Positions 27,002 to 36,224 of a stretch of 64,000 bases of DNA are shown piece after piece. The notes beneath the pieces are model-generated. The model ran no database searches and had not been told where the DNA came from. It saw only the letters and a list, made by a program, of their open reading frames with translations. Origin of the DNA: Lacticaseibacillus absianus (GTDB taxonomy: Bacteria; Bacillota; Bacilli; Lactobacillales; Lactobacillaceae). How positions within the stretch are numbered: position 1 is the first letter of the stretch; each line of letters opens with the position of its first letter. Made by a program: the position numbers and the translations under genes. The stretch lies in assembly GCF_013407595.1 (NCBI RefSeq), contig NZ_JABEKX010000002.1, forward strand, positions 806,001 to 870,000, given 5' to 3'.

Positions 27002-28156
27002 TTACTTCTTGAAGGCGTCGCGCACCTTGTCGAACAGCGACCCTTCGTGTGGGGTCACGTCCTCGCCGCTGGCCGCAGCGAATTGCATCAACGCGTCTTT
27101 TTGCTTCGGGTTCAAGTTCTTCGGGGTCTTGACCTCGACGGTGACGATCTGATCACCGATCCCTGCGCCCTGCAGGTGCGGTGCCCCCTTGCCGCGTAGC
27201 CGGAACTTGGTCGCCGTCTGCGTGCCTGCCGGGATCTTCAGCTCGACCGGCCCGTGGACCGTGTCGACCTTGATCGTGTCGCCCAGCGCCGCTTGCGCGA
27301 AGCTGATCGGTAACTTGAAGTAGATCGTCGCCCCATCGCGCTCGAACTTGCTGCTCGGCGCGACCCGGAAGACGATGAACAAGTCGCCATACGGGCCGCC
27401 ATTCATCCCGGCTTCGCCGGCTTCCCGCAACCGCATCTGCTGCCCGTCCTCGACGCCAGCTGGGACGGTCACTTCGACCGAGTGCCGCTCCTTTTGGTGG
27501 CCAGTCCCATGACAATCTTCACACTTCTCGCGGATCTCCTTGCCGGTCCCGCCGCAGACGTCACAGACCTCACGGGTCATCATCGCGCCCAGCGGTGTGT
27601 TGCGCTGGACTTGGACGTAGCCGGATCCGTGACACTTGCTGCAAGTCACTGGACTGGTGCCAGGCTTAGCCCCGCTCCCGCCACAGGTGTGACACAGCGC
27701 CTCACGGTCATAGGAGATCTTGGTCTTCTTGCCGAAGATCGCTTCGGTGAAGGTCAGGTCCATGCGGTACTGCAAGTCGGCGCCTTGGCGCGGCCCGGCT
27801 GCGGACTGGCCGCCGCCGTTGCCCCCGCCGAAGAACTGACTGAAAATGTCATCAAACCCGCCGAACCCTTGCGTTCCGCCGCTAAAGCCGGAGAAGCCTT
27901 GACCACCCCCACCGTAGCCGCCGAAGCCCTGTGGCCCGTCAGCGGACCCGTACTGATCGAAGGCCGCACGCTTTTGGGGATCGGAGAGGACCTGGTAGGC
28001 CTCGTTGATATCTTTGAACTTTTGTTCCGCCCCGGGCTCGTGGTTAATGTCCGGGTGGTATTTCTTCGACAGCTGGCGGAAGGCCCGCTTGATGGCCGCG
28101 TCGTCCGCGTCACGGCTGACGCCCAGAATGTCGTAGTAATCTTTCTGCTCTGCCAT
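27002..28156 (-). CDS. dnaJ: Chaperone protein DnaJ
   Basis: DnaJ (Hsp40) delivers unfolded proteins to DnaK and stimulates its ATPase. The 384-residue protein has the J-domain with the HPD motif (YHPDINH, about residue 33) and a glycine/phenylalanine-rich linker (about 75-125). The four CxxCxGxG zinc repeats [32 protein letters not shown] (about 150-215) precede the C-terminal substrate-binding domains. It is separated from dnaK by a terminator, and a promoter-like element lies inside that terminator. Confidence 0.98.
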   Translation of the reverse strand: MAEQKDYYDILGVSRDADDAAIKRAFRQLSKKYHPDINHEPGAEQKFKDINEAYQVLSDPQKRAAFDQYGSADGPQGFGGYGGGGQGFSGFSGGTQGFGGFDDIFSQFFGGGNGGGQSAAGPRQGADLQYRMDLTFTEAIFGKKTKISYDREALCHTCGGSGAKPGTSPVTCSKCHGSGYVQVQRNTPLGAMMTREVCDVCGGTGKEIREKCEDCHGTGHQKERHSVEVTVPAGVEDGQQMRLREAGEAGMNGGPYGDLFIVFRVAPSSKFERDGATIYFKLPISFAQAALGDTIKVDTVHGPVELKIPAGTQTATKFRLRGKGAPHLQGAGIGDQIVTVEVKTPKNLNPKQKDALMQFAAASGEDVTPHEGSLFDKVRDAFKK

Positions 28157-28197
28157 ATTGTCTCCTCAGTTCGGTTCAGATTGGCTCAGTGGAGTTC

Positions 28198-28226
28198 AGG
28201 ATAACACAGTTCATAGAAAAAGCCAA
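28198..28226 (-). promoter_or_regulatory. Candidate separate promoter of dnaJ
   Basis: Minus strand: TTGGCT, 17-base spacer, TATCCT. The -35 lies within the second arm of the dnaK terminator. No CIRCE is visible here. Confidence 0.5.
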
Positions 28227-28250
28227 AGCCGCCTGGGCTTCGGCTTTTTC
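28216..28250 (-). terminator. Terminator between dnaK and dnaJ
   Basis: AGCCGAAGCC-CAGGC-GGCTTTGGCT followed by five T residues on the minus strand, ten bases after the dnaK stop. It would end or weaken the hrcA-grpE-dnaK transcript. Confidence 0.9.
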
Positions 28251-28260
28251 GGTCATCAGG

Positions 28261-30111
28261 CTACTTGTTATCGTTGACGTCCTTGTACTCGCCATCGATC
28301 GTGTCATCGTCGGCCTTCTTGGTGTCCGCGTCGCCGGTGGCTTCAGCGGACTGATCGCCGGCCGCCTGCTGCGCTTTTTGCGCTTCTTCATACATCTTGA
28401 CGGTCATGTCCTGCACGATCTTGTTCAGCTCGTCGCGCTTGGCCTTCATGTCTTCGATGTTGTTTTCTTGCTGCGCCTTCTTGAGGGCTTCCTTAGCGTC
28501 TTCCGCCTTCTTGATCTCGTCGTCGGAGACCTTGTCCTTGAGTTCCTTCAGGGTCTTATCCGTCTGGAACAGGAGCTGGTCCACGTCGTTCTTCAAGTCG
28601 ACTTCTTCCTTACGCTTGGTGTCGGCTTCCTCGTTCTCCTTGGCTTCCTTCATCATGCGATCGATCTCGTCGTCGGACAGGCCGCTAGAACTCTTGATCG
28701 TGATGTTCTGGGACTTGCCGGTCCCGAGGTCCTTGGCCGAGACCTGCACGATCCCGTTCTTGTCGATGTCGAACTTGACTTCGATCTGAGGCACGCCGCG
28801 TGGTGCGGCCGGGATGTCGGTGAGCTGGAAGCGACCCAGTGTCTTGTTATCTGCGGCCATCGGGCGTTCGCCTTGCAGGACATGGATGTCAACGGCCGGC
28901 TGGTTGTCCGCCGCAGTCGAGAAGACCTGGCTCTTGGAGGTCGGGATCGTTGTGTTCCGATCGATCAGCTTGGTGAAGACCCCGCCCATGGTCTCGATCC
29001 CCAGGGAGAGCGGCGTCACATCAAGCAGGACCACGTCCTTGACGTCACCGGAGATCACGCCCCCTTGGATCGCGGCGCCGAGCGCCACGGCTTCGTCCGG
29101 GTTGATGGAGTGATCCGGTTCCTTGCCAGTCCAAGACTTGACCGCGTCTTGAACAGCCGGGATCCGGGTGGACCCACCGTTCAGGATCACCTTGTCGATG
29201 TCGGCATTGGTCAGTCCAGCATCTCGCAAGGCGTTGTCAACGGGGATCTTGGTTGCTTGGACCAAGTCTTCGGTCATGTTATCGAACTGGGCGCGGGTCA
29301 AGGTGCGCTCCAGGTGCAGCGGCCCGTTAGCGCCCGCCGAGATGAACGGCAGTGAGATCTGGGTGGAGGAAACGCCAGAGAGATCCTTCTTGGCCTTTTC
29401 TGCGGCGTCCTTCAGACGCTGCATTGCCATCTTGTCTTGGGCCAGATCGATGCCGTTTTCGGCCTTGAATTCCGCCACGAGCCAGTCGATGATCTTGTTA
29501 TCGAAGTCATCACCGCCGAGGTGGGTGTCCCCGTTGGTCGACAGCACTTCGAAGACGCCATCGCCGAGCTGAAGGATCGAGACATCGAAGGTCCCACCGC
29601 CGAGGTCGTAGACCAGGACTTTTTCTTCCTTATCGGTCTTATCCAGCCCGTAAGCCAGGCTCGAGGCCGTCGGTTCGTTGACGATCCGCTGGACGTTCAG
29701 GCCTGCGATCTTCCCGGCGTCCTTGGTCGCCTGACGCTGGGAGTCGTTGAAGTACGCCGGTACGGTGATGACCGCGTCGGTCACTTCTTCGCCCAGGTAA
29801 TCCTCGGAGAACTTCTTGATGTATTGCAGGATCATGCCGGAGATCTCCTGCGGGGTGTAAGCCTTGTCGCCGACCTTGACGGTGTAACCCGCTTCACCCA
29901 TGTGACGCTTGATCGAGATGATCGTGTCTGGGTTGGTGATCGCCTGGCGCTTCGCCACTTCACCGACCTGGATCTCGCCGTCCTTGAACGCAACGACGGA
30001 TGGCGTCGTGCGGTTACCTTCTGGGTTCGTGATGATCTTTGGTTCGCCGCCTTCAAGCACGGCAACAGCAGAGTTCGTGGTCCCTAAGTCGATCCCGATA
30101 ACTTTACTCAT
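28261..30111 (-). CDS. dnaK: Chaperone protein DnaK (Hsp70)
   Basis: DnaK binds exposed hydrophobic segments of unfolded proteins in an ATP-dependent cycle with DnaJ and GrpE. The 616-residue protein has the ATPase motif [14 protein letters not shown] at the start, the [14 protein letters not shown] phosphate loop (about residue 170), the interdomain linker [15 protein letters not shown] (about 360), and the substrate-binding domain with a lid and acidic tail. It is the third gene of hrcA-grpE-dnaK and is repressed by HrcA through CIRCE. Confidence 0.99.
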   Translation of the reverse strand: MSKVIGIDLGTTNSAVAVLEGGEPKIITNPEGNRTTPSVVAFKDGEIQVGEVAKRQAITNPDTIISIKRHMGEAGYTVKVGDKAYTPQEISGMILQYIKKFSEDYLGEEVTDAVITVPAYFNDSQRQATKDAGKIAGLNVQRIVNEPTASSLAYGLDKTDKEEKVLVYDLGGGTFDVSILQLGDGVFEVLSTNGDTHLGGDDFDNKIIDWLVAEFKAENGIDLAQDKMAMQRLKDAAEKAKKDLSGVSSTQISLPFISAGANGPLHLERTLTRAQFDNMTEDLVQATKIPVDNALRDAGLTNADIDKVILNGGSTRIPAVQDAVKSWTGKEPDHSINPDEAVALGAAIQGGVISGDVKDVVLLDVTPLSLGIETMGGVFTKLIDRNTTIPTSKSQVFSTAADNQPAVDIHVLQGERPMAADNKTLGRFQLTDIPAAPRGVPQIEVKFDIDKNGIVQVSAKDLGTGKSQNITIKSSSGLSDDEIDRMMKEAKENEEADTKRKEEVDLKNDVDQLLFQTDKTLKELKDKVSDDEIKKAEDAKEALKKAQQENNIEDMKAKRDELNKIVQDMTVKMYEEAQKAQQAAGDQSAEATGDADTKKADDDTIDGEYKDVNDNK

Positions 30112-30150
30112 GTTAAAATCCCTTCTCTGTTCTAAATTTTGTTCGTCACG

Positions 30151-30720
30151 TTAGTTGGCCACAACGACCATCGCTGGCCGGATGACCCGATCCTTGAGCA
30201 TGTAGCCCTTTTGCAGCACGCTGACCACTGTGTCTTTCGCGTGGTCAGCGTCGGCTGGCACCGCCTGGACCGCTTGGTGCAAGTTCGGATCGAACTTGCC
30301 GCTGGCGTCGATCTCGGTGACCGCGTTATCCTTCAACGCCTGATCGAGGTGGGTGTAAACCATCTCGACCCCCTTCTTCAGAGATTGGGCGCCGTCGTCA
30401 GACACTTCTGTCTGCAAGGCACGCTCAAGGTTGTCTAGCACCGGCAACACCGCCGTTGCAAGCTTCTGGCCATCGTATTTCAGCAACTGTGCCCGCTCTT
30501 TTTTGAAGCGGTTATTCATGTTGCTGATCTCAGCGGCCGCGCGCAGGTACTTGTCCTCGAAGTCGTCGCGCTCTTTGAGCAGCGCGTCGACATCGACATC
30601 TGCGGCTTGCACCTCGTCTTTCAAGTCTGCCGCCATCTCAGCGGCAATCTCGTCTTTGAGTGACGGCGCTTGCTCCGGCTGGTCGACCGGCTGCTCCGGT
30701 TGCTTTTCTTTATCCGTCAT
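30151..30720 (-). CDS. grpE: Nucleotide exchange factor GrpE
   Basis: GrpE releases ADP from DnaK. The 189-residue protein has the acidic low-complexity N-terminus, the long coiled coil (about 45-100) with the DDFEDKYLRAAAEISN segment, and the beta domain ending in the GYMLKDRVIRPAMVVVAN motif. I choose ATG 30720 with AAGGAGGGG upstream; the in-frame ATG at 30738 includes this site. It overlaps no gene and lies between hrcA and dnaK. Confidence 0.97.
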   Translation of the reverse strand: MTDKEKQPEQPVDQPEQAPSLKDEIAAEMAADLKDEVQAADVDVDALLKERDDFEDKYLRAAAEISNMNNRFKKERAQLLKYDGQKLATAVLPVLDNLERALQTEVSDDGAQSLKKGVEMVYTHLDQALKDNAVTEIDASGKFDPNLHQAVQAVPADADHAKDTVVSVLQKGYMLKDRVIRPAMVVVAN

Positions 30721-30734
30721 GGGCCCCTCCTTCG

Positions 30735-31778
30735 TCATTGGTCAAAATGGGCGTAATAGTTGGTCAAGCGTTGGGCCAGCTCCGCCCGAAAGGCGGTGAG
30801 CAAGCCGATCATCTTCGAGTACGGCATCTGCGTCGGGCCGATCAAGGCGATCATACCGGTCCCGTGCTCCCCAACGTTGTACTTAGCGGTGATGACGCTC
30901 AGGTTCGCCAGTGCGTCCGGCGTCAGTTCGGCGCCGAGGCGGACCTGAAGATCCGAGACGGTGCCCGGGCTCAATAGCTGGTTGATGTCGCCTTGCTCCG
31001 GCTCCATCATCGCAAGCAGCCGCTTGATCTGCCCGATGTCGCCGTCTTCGACGTAGTCCATCAGGTTTAGCCGCCCGCCGACATAGAAGCGCTCGGCCGC
31101 CGCTTTTTGCAAGACGTTACCGAAGATGTCTAGGAACCCGTTCGGGCTGGTCATGTACTTGAACAAGACCGCCGGCACCTCGGATTGCAGCTTGCGCGCC
31201 ACTTGCCCTAACGGCAGACCCACGAGCTGATCGTTGATGATCCGGATCGCCTTTTCGACCTCCTCAGCGTCCACCTCAGGCGGCAAGGTGAAGAGCTGAT
31301 TCTCCACGTTACCATTGCTGGTGACAAGGATCGCCATCACCTGGTGGTTGCCCAGCGGCACCATCCGGAAGCCGGTCAGTCGGATATTCGTGACCTCTGG
31401 GCCGAGGCTGATGGCCGTGTAGCTAGTCAAGTTCGACAGGATCCGAGCGCTCTGCGCGACAATCTCGTCGATCTTATAAAAATGCCCCCCGAACCCCTGC
31501 TGGATCGCGGCGATCTCGTTAGGCGTCGCGGCTGCCGGCTCGACCAGGTTGTCCAAGTAGTAGCGGTAGCCACGTGTCGACGGTACCCGGCCGGAGCTAC
31601 TGTGCGTCTTTGTAATCAATCCCTGCTCTTCTAAGGCCGCCATGTCGTTGCGGATCGTCGCCGAACTGACATGGATCGGCAGCTCCGCCATCAGCGTCTT
31701 CGAGCCGACGGGCTGACCGCTTTCGGTGAACAGCCGAATGATCTCCTTCAAGACGAGCAGTTGGCGTTTCGTCAACAT
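30735..31778 (-). CDS. hrcA: Heat-inducible transcription repressor HrcA
   Basis: HrcA represses class I heat-shock genes by binding CIRCE, and needs the GroE chaperonin for activity. The 347-residue protein has an N-terminal winged helix (about 1-70, starting [17 protein letters not shown]), the central GAF-like domain and the inserted dimerization domain. It heads the hrcA-grpE-dnaK operon and is autoregulated through the CIRCE at 31792. Confidence 0.98.
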   Translation of the reverse strand: MLTKRQLLVLKEIIRLFTESGQPVGSKTLMAELPIHVSSATIRNDMAALEEQGLITKTHSSSGRVPSTRGYRYYLDNLVEPAAATPNEIAAIQQGFGGHFYKIDEIVAQSARILSNLTSYTAISLGPEVTNIRLTGFRMVPLGNHQVMAILVTSNGNVENQLFTLPPEVDAEEVEKAIRIINDQLVGLPLGQVARKLQSEVPAVLFKYMTSPNGFLDIFGNVLQKAAAERFYVGGRLNLMDYVEDGDIGQIKRLLAMMEPEQGDINQLLSPGTVSDLQVRLGAELTPDALANLSVITAKYNVGEHGTGMIALIGPTQMPYSKMIGLLTAFRAELAQRLTNYYAHFDQ

Positions 31779-31791
31779 ATTACCACCCCTT

Positions 31792-31818
31792 TTAGCACTA
31801 CAAAACGGTGAGTGCTAA
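31792..31818 (-). promoter_or_regulatory. CIRCE operator (HrcA binding site)
   Basis: TTAGCACTA-N9-GAGTGCTAA, a near-perfect match to the CIRCE inverted repeat (consensus TTAGCACTC-N9-GAGTGCTAA, one mismatch). It lies downstream of the promoter -10 and over the likely transcription start, so HrcA blocks initiation. Confidence 0.97.
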
Positions 31819-31828
31819 TACAATGAAT

Positions 31829-31857
31829 AATATACCAACCCGCCTTAGCAATGTCAA
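31829..31857 (-). promoter_or_regulatory. Promoter of the hrcA-grpE-dnaK operon
   Basis: TTGACA, 17-base spacer, TATATT on the minus strand. The CIRCE operator begins 11 bases downstream of the -10. Confidence 0.92.
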
Positions 31858-31904
31858 GGTGCTTCTGCCAAATCGGTCCTGCGACCGAGTGCGCACACAA
31901 CGGC

Positions 31905-31947
31905 AAAGGGCCGCGCTCACCGGCGGTCAGCTGGTGGGCGCGGCCCC
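31905..31947 (-). terminator. Terminator-like hairpin after hemW
   Basis: GGGGCCGCGCCCACC pairs with GGTGAGCGCGGCCC on the minus strand, followed by a short TTT. It lies just after the hemW stop. Confidence 0.7.
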
Positions 31948-31958
31948 TGATTATCGCG

Positions 31959-33104
31959 TTAGACCAGCGGATCTTCGATCAAGAACTGCTGGAAGACCTC
32001 GTTGCCGAGAAACATCCCTTGGTTAGTCAGGATCAGGTGCCCGTCGCGCTCGATCATCAGCTGCTGCGCTTTGAGCGCCGCGATCAGATCGCCGTAAACG
32101 TCTTCGATCTGAAGCTGGTAGCGGGCCGCGAACCGCGCCCGACTGACCCCTTCGCGTGTCCTGAGCCCGAGAAACATCTCCTCTTCGATCTGCTCTTCAA
32201 GCGGCACCAGGTGGTGCTCGATCACCGGGACCTTGTTGGCGTGTAGCGGCGCGAGGTACTGCTGGATCGGCCCGAAGTTATGGTAGCGATCGCGCCCGAC
32301 GTAGCCAAACGCCCCCGCGCCGAAGCCGAAGTACTTGTCGTTACGCCAGTACAAGAGGTTATGCTGGCACTGGAAGCCAGGCTTCGCAAAGTTGGCGATC
32401 TCGTACTGCGCCCGCCCGTTCGCCGCCATCAGGTCGATCGCGTCTTGGTACATGTCAGCCTCGACGTCCTGGCTCGGCAGCTGCAAGCGCCCTTTGCGCA
32501 TCAGGTTGTAGAAGATCGTTTTTTTCTCCAGGATCAGCGAGTACGTCGAGTAATGCGGCAGGTCCAGCGCCAGCGCCTGGTGCAGGCTCTGGAGAAAATT
32601 CGTCCGGCTCTGCCCCGGTAGGCGAAAGATCAGGTCGATCGAGAGGTTCTCGAAGCCGACCTGCCGTGCGTTATCGATCGCCCGATAGACATCCGCCGCC
32701 TGGTGCGTGCGCCCAATGCGTTTGAGGATGGCATCGTCGAAAGACTGAACACCGATCGACAGCCGGTTGACCCCATTGTCACGCATCACCGCAAGCTTGT
32801 CGCGCGTCAGCAGGTCGTTCGGGTTCGCCTCGAAGGTGAATTCCCCTTGCGAAAAGTGCAGCTCCCGCCGGATCGCGGTGATCAGTCGCTCCAGCTGGGC
32901 AGGGCTCAACGTGGTCGGCGTACCGCCACCGACGTAGACCGTCTCGATTGGCTCGTCGGGGTGACTCGCCATCACCAAGTGCATCTCGCGGATCAGCATG
33001 TCGATGTAGTCATCGACCGGTTGACCCTCGATGAAGACCTTGTTGAAGTCGCAGTAGTAGCAGATGTGCGCGCAAAACGGAATGTGAATGTACGCCCCAG
33101 CCAT
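31959..33104 (-). CDS. hemW: HemW-type radical SAM protein
   Basis: The 381-residue protein belongs to the HemN/HemW branch of radical SAM proteins, formerly called coproporphyrinogen III oxidase-like. The 4Fe-4S cluster motif CxxxCxxC (CAHICYYC) lies at residues about 11-18. The YVGGGTPTTL glycine motif (about 62-71), RLSIGVQSF (about 114) and a C-terminal HemW domain follow. HemW proteins bind heme and act as heme chaperones; in a fermentative bacterium without heme synthesis the physiological task is uncertain. It follows ribF with a one-base overlap. Confidence 0.92.
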   Translation of the reverse strand: MAGAYIHIPFCAHICYYCDFNKVFIEGQPVDDYIDMLIREMHLVMASHPDEPIETVYVGGGTPTTLSPAQLERLITAIRRELHFSQGEFTFEANPNDLLTRDKLAVMRDNGVNRLSIGVQSFDDAILKRIGRTHQAADVYRAIDNARQVGFENLSIDLIFRLPGQSRTNFLQSLHQALALDLPHYSTYSLILEKKTIFYNLMRKGRLQLPSQDVEADMYQDAIDLMAANGRAQYEIANFAKPGFQCQHNLLYWRNDKYFGFGAGAFGYVGRDRYHNFGPIQQYLAPLHANKVPVIEHHLVPLEEQIEEEMFLGLRTREGVSRARFAARYQLQIEDVYGDLIAALKAQQLMIERDGHLILTNQGMFLGNEVFQQFLIEDPLV

Positions 33105-34066
33105 CAGCGGGTCAACTCCTTCAGGTAGGCGCGCGACTGCGCCTCATCTTGGGCCAGCTGGGCGACGAGCCCCGCCGCGCCGGTGAAGCGGACCTCACCG
33201 CGCAGATAGTGCAGCCAGCGGACTCGCACCGAGCGCCCGTAGATGTCTTGATGAAAATCAAACAGGTTGATCTCAAGCGTGACGGGTCGCCCGGCCCCGA
33301 AGGTCACGTTGCGCCCGACTGAGGCCATTCCTGGGACCCACCGCCCGTCGACCTGCAAGGCAACGGTGTAGATGCCGATGGCCGGCAGACGTTCCGCGTT
33401 CGGAGTCTCGATGTTGGCCGTCGGATAACCGAGCGTGCGCCCGCGCGCTTCGCCGTGAACGACGGTGCCGGTCGTCTCGTAGGCGTAGCCCAGCAGCTGA
33501 TTGGCGAGGTCGACATCGCCGGCGTCCAACGCCGAACGGACATGCGTCGACGAGATCTTGCTGCCGTCGCGCAAGGCGGCCGGGACCGTAATGCAGTCGA
33601 AGCGCCCGCGGGCATATGTCGGCAGTGTCGCCATGTTGGCGACCGCCTGCTTCCCGTAAGTGTAATCGAACCCCGCGACCACCACCGCCGCGTTCAGGCC
33701 GACGAGGTACTCATCGACAAAGGTCTGCGGGTCCAGCGCGGCGAAGCGTGGCGTGAAATGGACGAAGTACAACAGGTCCACGCCGAACTGCGCCATCAGC
33801 TCGGTCTTGCGCGCCCGAGTGGACAGATACTTGACCGAGTCTGCCGGCACATGCTGGTAGATCACGGCCGGATGGACGTCAAAGGTCATCACGCCAAGCT
33901 GCGCGCCACGCGCGTCGGCCTCCGCCCTGGCCCGCCGCAGCACCTCCTGGTGACCGCGGTGCACGCCATCGAAAAAGCCGAGCGCCAAGACGATCGGCGC
34001 GGCCGGCCGCAACGTTGGCGCCAGCGGTGGGATCACGTCGAAGACTTGCATTGTACTGGTGGTCAA
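33104..34066 (-). CDS. ribF: Bifunctional riboflavin kinase/FMN adenylyltransferase
   Basis: RibF phosphorylates riboflavin to FMN and adenylates FMN to FAD. The 320-residue protein has the nucleotidyltransferase motif GFFDGVHRGHQ (about 30-40), VVAGFDYTYGK (about 122), ISSTHVRSAL (about 167), and the kinase signature RTLGYPTANI (about 207). The start is TTG 34066, which has AAGGGGGG upstream and forms a TTGA overlap with the truB stop. ATG 34051 is an alternative without a ribosome binding site. Confidence 0.96.
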   Translation of the reverse strand: MTTSTMQVFDVIPPLAPTLRPAAPIVLALGFFDGVHRGHQEVLRRARAEADARGAQLGVMTFDVHPAVIYQHVPADSVKYLSTRARKTELMAQFGVDLLYFVHFTPRFAALDPQTFVDEYLVGLNAAVVVAGFDYTYGKQAVANMATLPTYARGRFDCITVPAALRDGSKISSTHVRSALDAGDVDLANQLLGYAYETTGTVVHGEARGRTLGYPTANIETPNAERLPAIGIYTVALQVDGRWVPGMASVGRNVTFGAGRPVTLEINLFDFHQDIYGRSVRVRWLHYLRGEVRFTGAAGLVAQLAQDEAQSRAYLKELTR

Positions 34067-34974
34067 GCCGTTGGCCCCCCTTCATTCGCGAGAAACATCA
34101 CATCCGGCCGGTACGCCGTGCCTTCACGCCGGTAAAGCGCTTTGAGTACGCCGGCGTGCATCAAGGCGACTTGCGGTTGATCGAGCGGTAGCGCAAGGCC
34201 CCGGCCGACCTGGACTGCGGCCCACTCTGTCGCAGTCAGCGTGTGCTGCACCACATCAGGGTAGGCGGATTCGATCGGCCGCAGCACCGCCGCCACTGCG
34301 GCCGGAGCGGTCTCGCGATCTAGTGGGCGTAAGTCGAGCGTCTCGGCCAGCGTGAAGCCACCACTGGCCACACGGGTCAGCTGGCTCATCACCGCAGGCA
34401 CGCCGAGGCTCCGGCCGAGGTCGACTGCCAGCGTGCGGATGTACGTGCCCTTGGACACTTGCGCCTCAAAGCGCACACGTTGCGTCCCAGCCGCGGCATC
34501 GAATACCGGCGCGCCGACCCGGTCAAACCGGTAGATCGTCGCTTGCCGCACCGGTCGCTCGACGGTCTCCCCGTGTCGGGCATAATCATACAGGCGCCGG
34601 CCGTTGACCTTGACCGCCGAATACATCGGCGGGATCTGGGTGATCCGCCCGGTCAGCGCCTGCATCCCCGCGTCGATCGCTGCGTCGGTGAACGGCGCAG
34701 CCAAGGCGACGCGGGCGACCGACGCGCCGTCGAGGTCCTCGGTCTCTGTCGCAAAGCCAAAGGTGACTTCACCGGTGTACGTCTTGCCCAGGGTCATCAA
34801 CGCCGGGACCGCCTTGGTCGCCGCCCCTAATGCAATCGGCAACACCCCATCCACACTGGGATCCAGCGTGCCGGAATGGCCGATCTTCCGCATCCTGAGC
34901 AAGTAGCGCAGCTTACTGACGACATCAGCACTCGTCATGCCGACGGGTTTATAAACTGGCACGATGCCATCCAT
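34063..34974 (-). CDS. truB: tRNA pseudouridine(55) synthase
   Basis: TruB converts U55 of the tRNA T-loop to pseudouridine. The 303-residue protein has the N-terminal PVYKPVGMTSADVV motif, the catalytic GHSGTLDPSVDGVLP loop with the nucleophile aspartate (about residue 40), the KTYTGEVTFG strand and YSAVKVNGRRLYDYAR (about 118). The ATG follows GGAGG and shares one base with the terC stop, so terC, truB and ribF form one operon. Confidence 0.97.
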   Translation of the reverse strand: MDGIVPVYKPVGMTSADVVSKLRYLLRMRKIGHSGTLDPSVDGVLPIALGAATKAVPALMTLGKTYTGEVTFGFATETEDLDGASVARVALAAPFTDAAIDAGMQALTGRITQIPPMYSAVKVNGRRLYDYARHGETVERPVRQATIYRFDRVGAPVFDAAAGTQRVRFEAQVSKGTYIRTLAVDLGRSLGVPAVMSQLTRVASGGFTLAETLDLRPLDRETAPAAVAAVLRPIESAYPDVVQHTLTATEWAAVQVGRGLALPLDQPQVALMHAGVLKALYRREGTAYRPDVMFLANEGGPTA

Positions 34975-35705
34975 CACGCTTCCCTCCGCTTCTTCACATG
35001 GCGCTGGTGGACCAACCAGGTCACACCAAACGCCGCGACCACGATCAGACTGAACAACCAGTTCGGGATCTCCACATTGATCATCGGCAAGCTGCCCGCT
35101 AACTTGAAGGCGATCACGCCGATCAGGACATAGGCCATCGTCTCGAGTTCCGGCACCTTAGTGATGAAATTCGTGATCACCTGCGCGACGAATCGCATCG
35201 CTAAGATCCCTAAACAGCCGCCGATCAGCACGATCACCGGATTCGAATCGACCGCGAGCGCGGCCAGGATCGAGTCGACGGAGAACACGACGTCCAACGC
35301 CTCGATCTGAAGGACCGTGCGCCAGAAGTGGACGTGCTTCTCCCGCACCTCAGGCTTCGCGCCGCTTGACGGGTGCCGTTGGCCATAGAAGTAGTGGCCC
35401 GACATCCACAGCAAATACAACGCCCCGGCGGCCTTGACCCCCCAGAAGTGGAGCAGGTAAGCCCCTAAACCGATCGCGATGAAGCGAAACAGGTAGGCGC
35501 CCCACATCCCATAGACCAAGGCGTGGTGCTGAAGTTTCTCGGTCGGGAGCGACTTCGTCTGCGCCGCCAGGACGACCGCGTTGTCCACGGACAGTAAGCA
35601 TTCCAAGACGGCCAGCGTCAAGATGATCATCCAGCCGCCCGAGGTCATCACCGCCGCGTGCCAGTTGCTCGCCTCAAAAAAAGGCATGTATAGTCGTTCA
35701 ATCAT
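34974..35705 (-). CDS. TerC-family integral membrane protein
   Basis: The 243-residue protein has seven or eight membrane spans and the TerC signatures LECLLSVDNAVVLA (about 33-46) and LDVVFSVDSILAALAV (about 137-152), each with an acidic residue in a membrane helix. TerC-family proteins export metal ions, in several bacteria manganese (YkoY/YceF), and may help metalate secreted proteins. It is joined to truB by a one-base overlap and has its own promoter after the rbfA terminator. No strong ribosome binding site lies next to ATG 35705. Confidence 0.92.
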   Translation of the reverse strand: MIERLYMPFFEASNWHAAVMTSGGWMIILTLAVLECLLSVDNAVVLAAQTKSLPTEKLQHHALVYGMWGAYLFRFIAIGLGAYLLHFWGVKAAGALYLLWMSGHYFYGQRHPSSGAKPEVREKHVHFWRTVLQIEALDVVFSVDSILAALAVDSNPVIVLIGGCLGILAMRFVAQVITNFITKVPELETMAYVLIGVIAFKLAGSLPMINVEIPNWLFSLIVVAAFGVTWLVHQRHVKKRREA

Positions 35706-35737
35706 AATAATGGATGGACACCTCTCTCATTCGTCCC

Positions 35738-35743
35738 ATTATA
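35738..35743 (-). promoter_or_regulatory. Candidate -10 of the terC-truB-ribF operon
   Basis: A perfect TATAAT on the minus strand about 33 bases before the terC ATG, with a weak -35 region. Confidence 0.55.
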
Positions 35744-35810
35744 CCGTTTAACCCCGCCGCCTGCACCCCGTGCCGGCGGATTCATCAGACGGCGGCGGCC
35801 CGAAGACACC

Positions 35811-35836
35811 AAAAAACGCCAGGCAAACGCCTGACG
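35811..35836 (-). terminator. Terminator of the nusA-infB-rbfA operon
   Basis: CGTCAGGC-GTTT-GCCTGGCG hairpin followed by six T residues, 16 bases after the rbfA stop. Confidence 0.92.
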
Positions 35837-35851
35837 CTTCAATGGTTGACC

Positions 35852-36199
35852 CTAATCCTTGCGCTTCATCTCGTTGAGGAGCTGGTCGATCCTGGCCCCG
35901 TACTGCACAGAGGCATCCCGGACGAAGGTGATCGTCGGGACCTTGAACAGCTTGATGCGTTGGCCGACCTCACGCCGGATCAGGCCCTGGGCCTTATCCA
36001 GCCCGGCCTGCGCGTCTTCGAGGTGCTTCGGATCGTCCTGCAGGATGCTGTAATACACTGTGGCTTCCTGCAGGTCACCCGTCAAGCGAACGCCGGTGAT
36101 GGTAACGCCTTGGACCCGCGGATCGTTGACGTCTTTGAGCAAAATGTCATCGATCTCTCGCTGGATCTGAGTCTCTACCCGGCCGATACGGTGTTTCAT
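35852..36199 (-). CDS. rbfA: 30S ribosome-binding factor A
   Basis: RbfA helps mature the 5' end of 16S rRNA and is needed for growth in the cold. The 115-residue protein has the family start MKHRIGRVETQIQREI and the KH-like DPRVQGVTITGVRLTGD core. It ends the rimP-nusA-rnpM-ylxQ-infB-rbfA operon. Confidence 0.97.
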   Translation of the reverse strand: MKHRIGRVETQIQREIDDILLKDVNDPRVQGVTITGVRLTGDLQEATVYYSILQDDPKHLEDAQAGLDKAQGLIRREVGQRIKLFKVPTITFVRDASVQYGARIDQLLNEMKRKD

Positions 36200-36224
36200 A
36201 GTGACCTCCTGGACGATCGAGCGA

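Noticed and set aside
28189-29355. Long open frame (388 codons) antisense to dnaK
   Set aside because: It mirrors dnaK codons, is rich in leucine, valine and histidine without a fold motif, and has no ribosome binding site. Such shadow frames are common opposite GC-rich genes.
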